A stretch of DNA of 34,416 bases from an uncultured Oscillochloris sp. Its GTDB lineage: Bacteria; Chloroflexota; Chloroflexia; Chloroflexales; Chloroflexaceae. Every line of letters starts with the position of its first letter. The stretch's first letter is position 1. A program made the translations under genes and the position numbers. Below, piece after piece: positions 34,201 through 34,416 of this stretch. The notes beneath the pieces were generated by a model that did no database searches, was not told where the DNA came from, and saw only the letters and a program-made list of their open reading frames with translations. The stretch spans positions 1 to 34,416 of the forward strand of contig CAIXLU010000519.1 in assembly GCA_903920315.1 (NCBI GenBank), read 5' to 3'.

Positions 34201-34416
34201 CGGATCTTCCTCCTTAGGGTGTGGGGTCTGTTCATCAGAGAGCAGTGGCGTGCGTACCAGGTAGGCTACTAGTCGTTTCTCGCCCCGCTCCTCACGAACT
34301 GTTACCGTGGCGGCTCGCACCAGCGGGTACTGGGTCAGCAGCGCCTCGATCTCGCCCAGCTCGATGCGAATGCCACGGATCTTGACCTGACTATCCAATC
34401 GGCCCAGGTAGACGAG
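28285..34416 (-). CDS. NRPS, partial: (A)-PCP-E-C-A-PCP-TE
   Basis: The 5' part runs off the window. It enters at the A8 motif of an adenylation domain (YLGRLDSQVKIRG) with no start codon in view. Counting from about 34398: end of the A domain (SPNGKVDHKAL, about 96), PCP (IGGDSIL, about 158), epimerase (HHMAVDG about 343; RTVGWFTSLFP), condensation (SPMQEGMLFEAL about 690, HHLIGDG about 815), full A domain (about 1140-1650), PCP (GGHSLL about 1702) and thioesterase (GHSLGG about 1833). The GGDS carrier, the epimerase and the following C domain agree: a D-residue is made and joined to an L-residue. The pocket of the full A domain reads D-L-K-N-I-G-T-D-V-K by eye; I cannot assign it. A heptamer repeat is inserted in frame at about residues 1280-1295. 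The TE makes this the likely final step of the whole assembly line. Confidence 0.93.
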   Translation of the reverse strand, partial: LVYLGRLDSQVKIRGIRIELGEIEALLTQYPLVRAATVTVREERGEKRLVAYLVRTPLLSDEQTPHPKEEDPHGRRYRDFLRRQLPEYMIPSAFVVLDALPLSPNGKVDHKALPAPTTTDVGLRSHPSTASALTPTEATLTAIWQQVLHLPHIGPDDNFFTIGGDSILSIQVVARARRLGIQITPRQLFQHQTIRQLSAVATAITQPAVIQEEITGSLPLTPIQHWFLAQGWPDVHHFNQAVMLEVAANLNVLHLQAALTDLERHHDALRLRFVQVEGVWRQENAPTTTGLDLAVFDLSLLTPEQRSARLAEEADRAQESLNLERGPLLRAAYFNYGDQAAGRLLVVIHHMAVDGVSWRILLEDWQLAYQQRLRGEAVQLPAKTTAFRDWARWLAIEGVEQVRREHAYWQQVVSRCDSPLPVDHSIGLMVNTVASADEVVCTLDAETTALLLHTAPAAYRTQVNDLLLAALVHAVSGWSGQKRVVLELEGHGREVLEDDAAATTLDLSRTVGWFTSLFPVVLEVEADDEGGMIRSVKEQLCRIPNHGMGYGILRYVGALEGLVPVAPISLSFNYLGQFDAAITDTENPLRPGFAQEGSGQPHSPTGLLSHLLDVNALVIHGELQVAWRFSQHTHQHQTIETLAAAYLAALRQLIDHCRTTAGGYTPSDFTARSLSQAEVDRLHGQAIDDIYELSPMQEGMLFEALYAPESGVYVTQLCFTLERTLNVAAFRQSWQELVSHHPMLRTCFLWERDPTPLQLVQHEVTLLWAEEQWADGGDAAAALSAWLAADRQRGFALDHAPLMRCALLRTAGDAVSFIWTSHHLIGDGWSLPLLMQELFVRYQAACTGRAAEWPSPRPYRDYLLWLRRQDRQRAEIFWREQLHSFTAPTPLTVDRPAPTRGTRHDHYPTQRHVLSPELTRAVSRLAQQQQVTLNTVIQGAWAILLSRYSGNQEIIFGATISGRPATLPGVERMVGLFINTVPIAVTVPPSERLGPWLQRLQQIQAAAQEHGYLTLSDIQRGSDIPSGIPLFEHILVFENYPVDSAQLEAGAALVRDMASYEQTNYPLTIAVVPPGSGDEDRLTFAFSYDSRRLDAITITRMAGHLQTLIEGMVTDPTATLATLSMLTATEQQQLLEEWNATAADYPQDRCIHELFEEQVARTPDAVAVVFEDQQLTYAELNARANQLALHLIGLGIGPDVLVGLCVERSREMIIGLLGILKAGGAYVPLDPSYPAERLAFMLDDAAVPVLLTQSHLLNTLPPTAAQVVCLDRDWPLLTSYPIPDEKNHSIGYRLSAIGYCNPSRAVQPHHLVYAIFTSGSTGKPKVTGVYHRGLVNLVSWYITQFGLNADDRTLIASSPSFDLTQKNLFAPLIVGGQLVLSAAPLYEYTVMTNLIQQHRVTWINCTPSAFYPYLAPDAPPDIAHAAFAKLESLRYVILGGEPIHMDRLAPWLTSPACHATVVNTYGPTECTDVVSAYRIIPTRPSIPIGTPVANTCLYVLDDLLRPVPIGVTGELYIGGIQVGAGYLNRPELTAERFIPNPFGSGRLYKTGDLVRYLADGNLEYLGRSDQQVKIRGFRIELGEIESVLHDHPAVRECVVLAREDSPGDLRLVAYVVTSATGAELRSHLQKHLPEYMVPSIFVQIDTLPLTPSGKVDRKALPVPDRSVLVQERLAVAPRSMTEVNLAHIWQAVLGVPQISIHDNFFELGGHSLLAIRVMAQVQQHFGQHLPLASLFENPTIAQLALRLHNTGTVADWSPLVPIQPHGSRSPFFCIHGGGGNVLHYDTLARHLGNEQPFYALQAVGLDGRTPPLTSVEDMAACYVVAIQTVQPHGPYFLGGHSLGGHIAYAMAQLLRSAGHEVALVVVMDTFAPGGKAAGITDGWDDTMWMLEMAHMIEQFLGITLHLSYASLSVMTMGERFTFVNERLQECGAVPPGSGSELLHGLYQVFKANNQANYAPTSVIPVPLALLRGSDSTDTAVRADLRTEPTWGWSAYADGPVDLHVVPGDHSGMLIAPHVHILAECLGECLARREVVRSVPQTSS
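30519..30562. repeat. In-frame heptamer-array insertion in the NRPS A domain
   Basis: Four TAGCCGA heptamers (30521-30551), followed by AATGATTCTTTTCATCGGG like the right flank of the element at 6891. On the coding strand it reads HSIGYRLSAIGYC. The neighbouring NRPS A domain (7868-11245) lacks this stretch between the same motifs (CLDR and the P-loop YTSGSTG), so it adds about 17 residues without breaking the frame. Confidence 0.75.

Overview
The window has two blocks facing each other. Positions about 150-6460 (plus strand) hold a tellurium-resistance-type (Ter) stress module. Positions about 7066-34416 (minus strand) hold most of a hybrid type I PKS/NRPS cluster that runs off the right edge. 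Large hybrid megasynthases, moderately high GC, a Ter module with biosynthetic genes, and many palindromic and heptamer repeats suggest a filamentous, metabolically rich bacterium. Chloroflexota is my best guess, with Cyanobacteria or Myxococcota as alternatives. No rRNA or tRNA is present to settle it, so this is a weak inference.

Left block: a tight operon encodes a phosphoribosyltransferase with a TRSP domain, a StiP-type PRTase-fold protein with a C-terminal PELOTA-like region, and a HAD phosphatase. It is followed by two closely related TerD proteins, a two-domain TerA-like protein and a TerZ/TerX-like protein. The three enzymes match the Ter-linked pathway proposed to make a nucleoside-like metabolite; the TerD-family proteins are predicted calcium-binding stress proteins. 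Palindromic repeats of one dispersed family separate the ter genes.

Boundary (6462-7065): a perfect 22-bp inverted repeat, the C-terminal remnant of a radical SAM/SPASM protein, and a small heptamer element.

Right block, in transcription order: the 3' part of an NRPS gene (end of A, PCP, E, C, A, PCP, TE); an aspartate-semialdehyde-dehydrogenase family enzyme; a P1B-like P-type ATPase lacking the CPC motif; a PKS (KS-AT-KR-ACP); a hybrid (KS-AT-ACP-aminotransferase-C-A-PCP); an NRPS (C-A-PCP); and a type II thioesterase. I infer that an acyl starter is extended twice with malonyl units. The first beta-keto is reduced to a hydroxyl and the second is transaminated to a beta-amine, as in mycosubtilin/iturin or microcystin-type systems. 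The chain is then joined to a residue read as beta-alanine, next to a residue read as serine. Chain release is probably by the TE of the first NRPS gene, which would make gene order non-collinear. No loading domain, phosphopantetheinyl transferase or dedicated exporter is in the window.

The main surprises are the beta-alanine-like code in the hybrid, the CPC-less ATPase flanked by repeat copies, and several repeat elements that lie in frame inside megasynthase genes or overlap stop codons.
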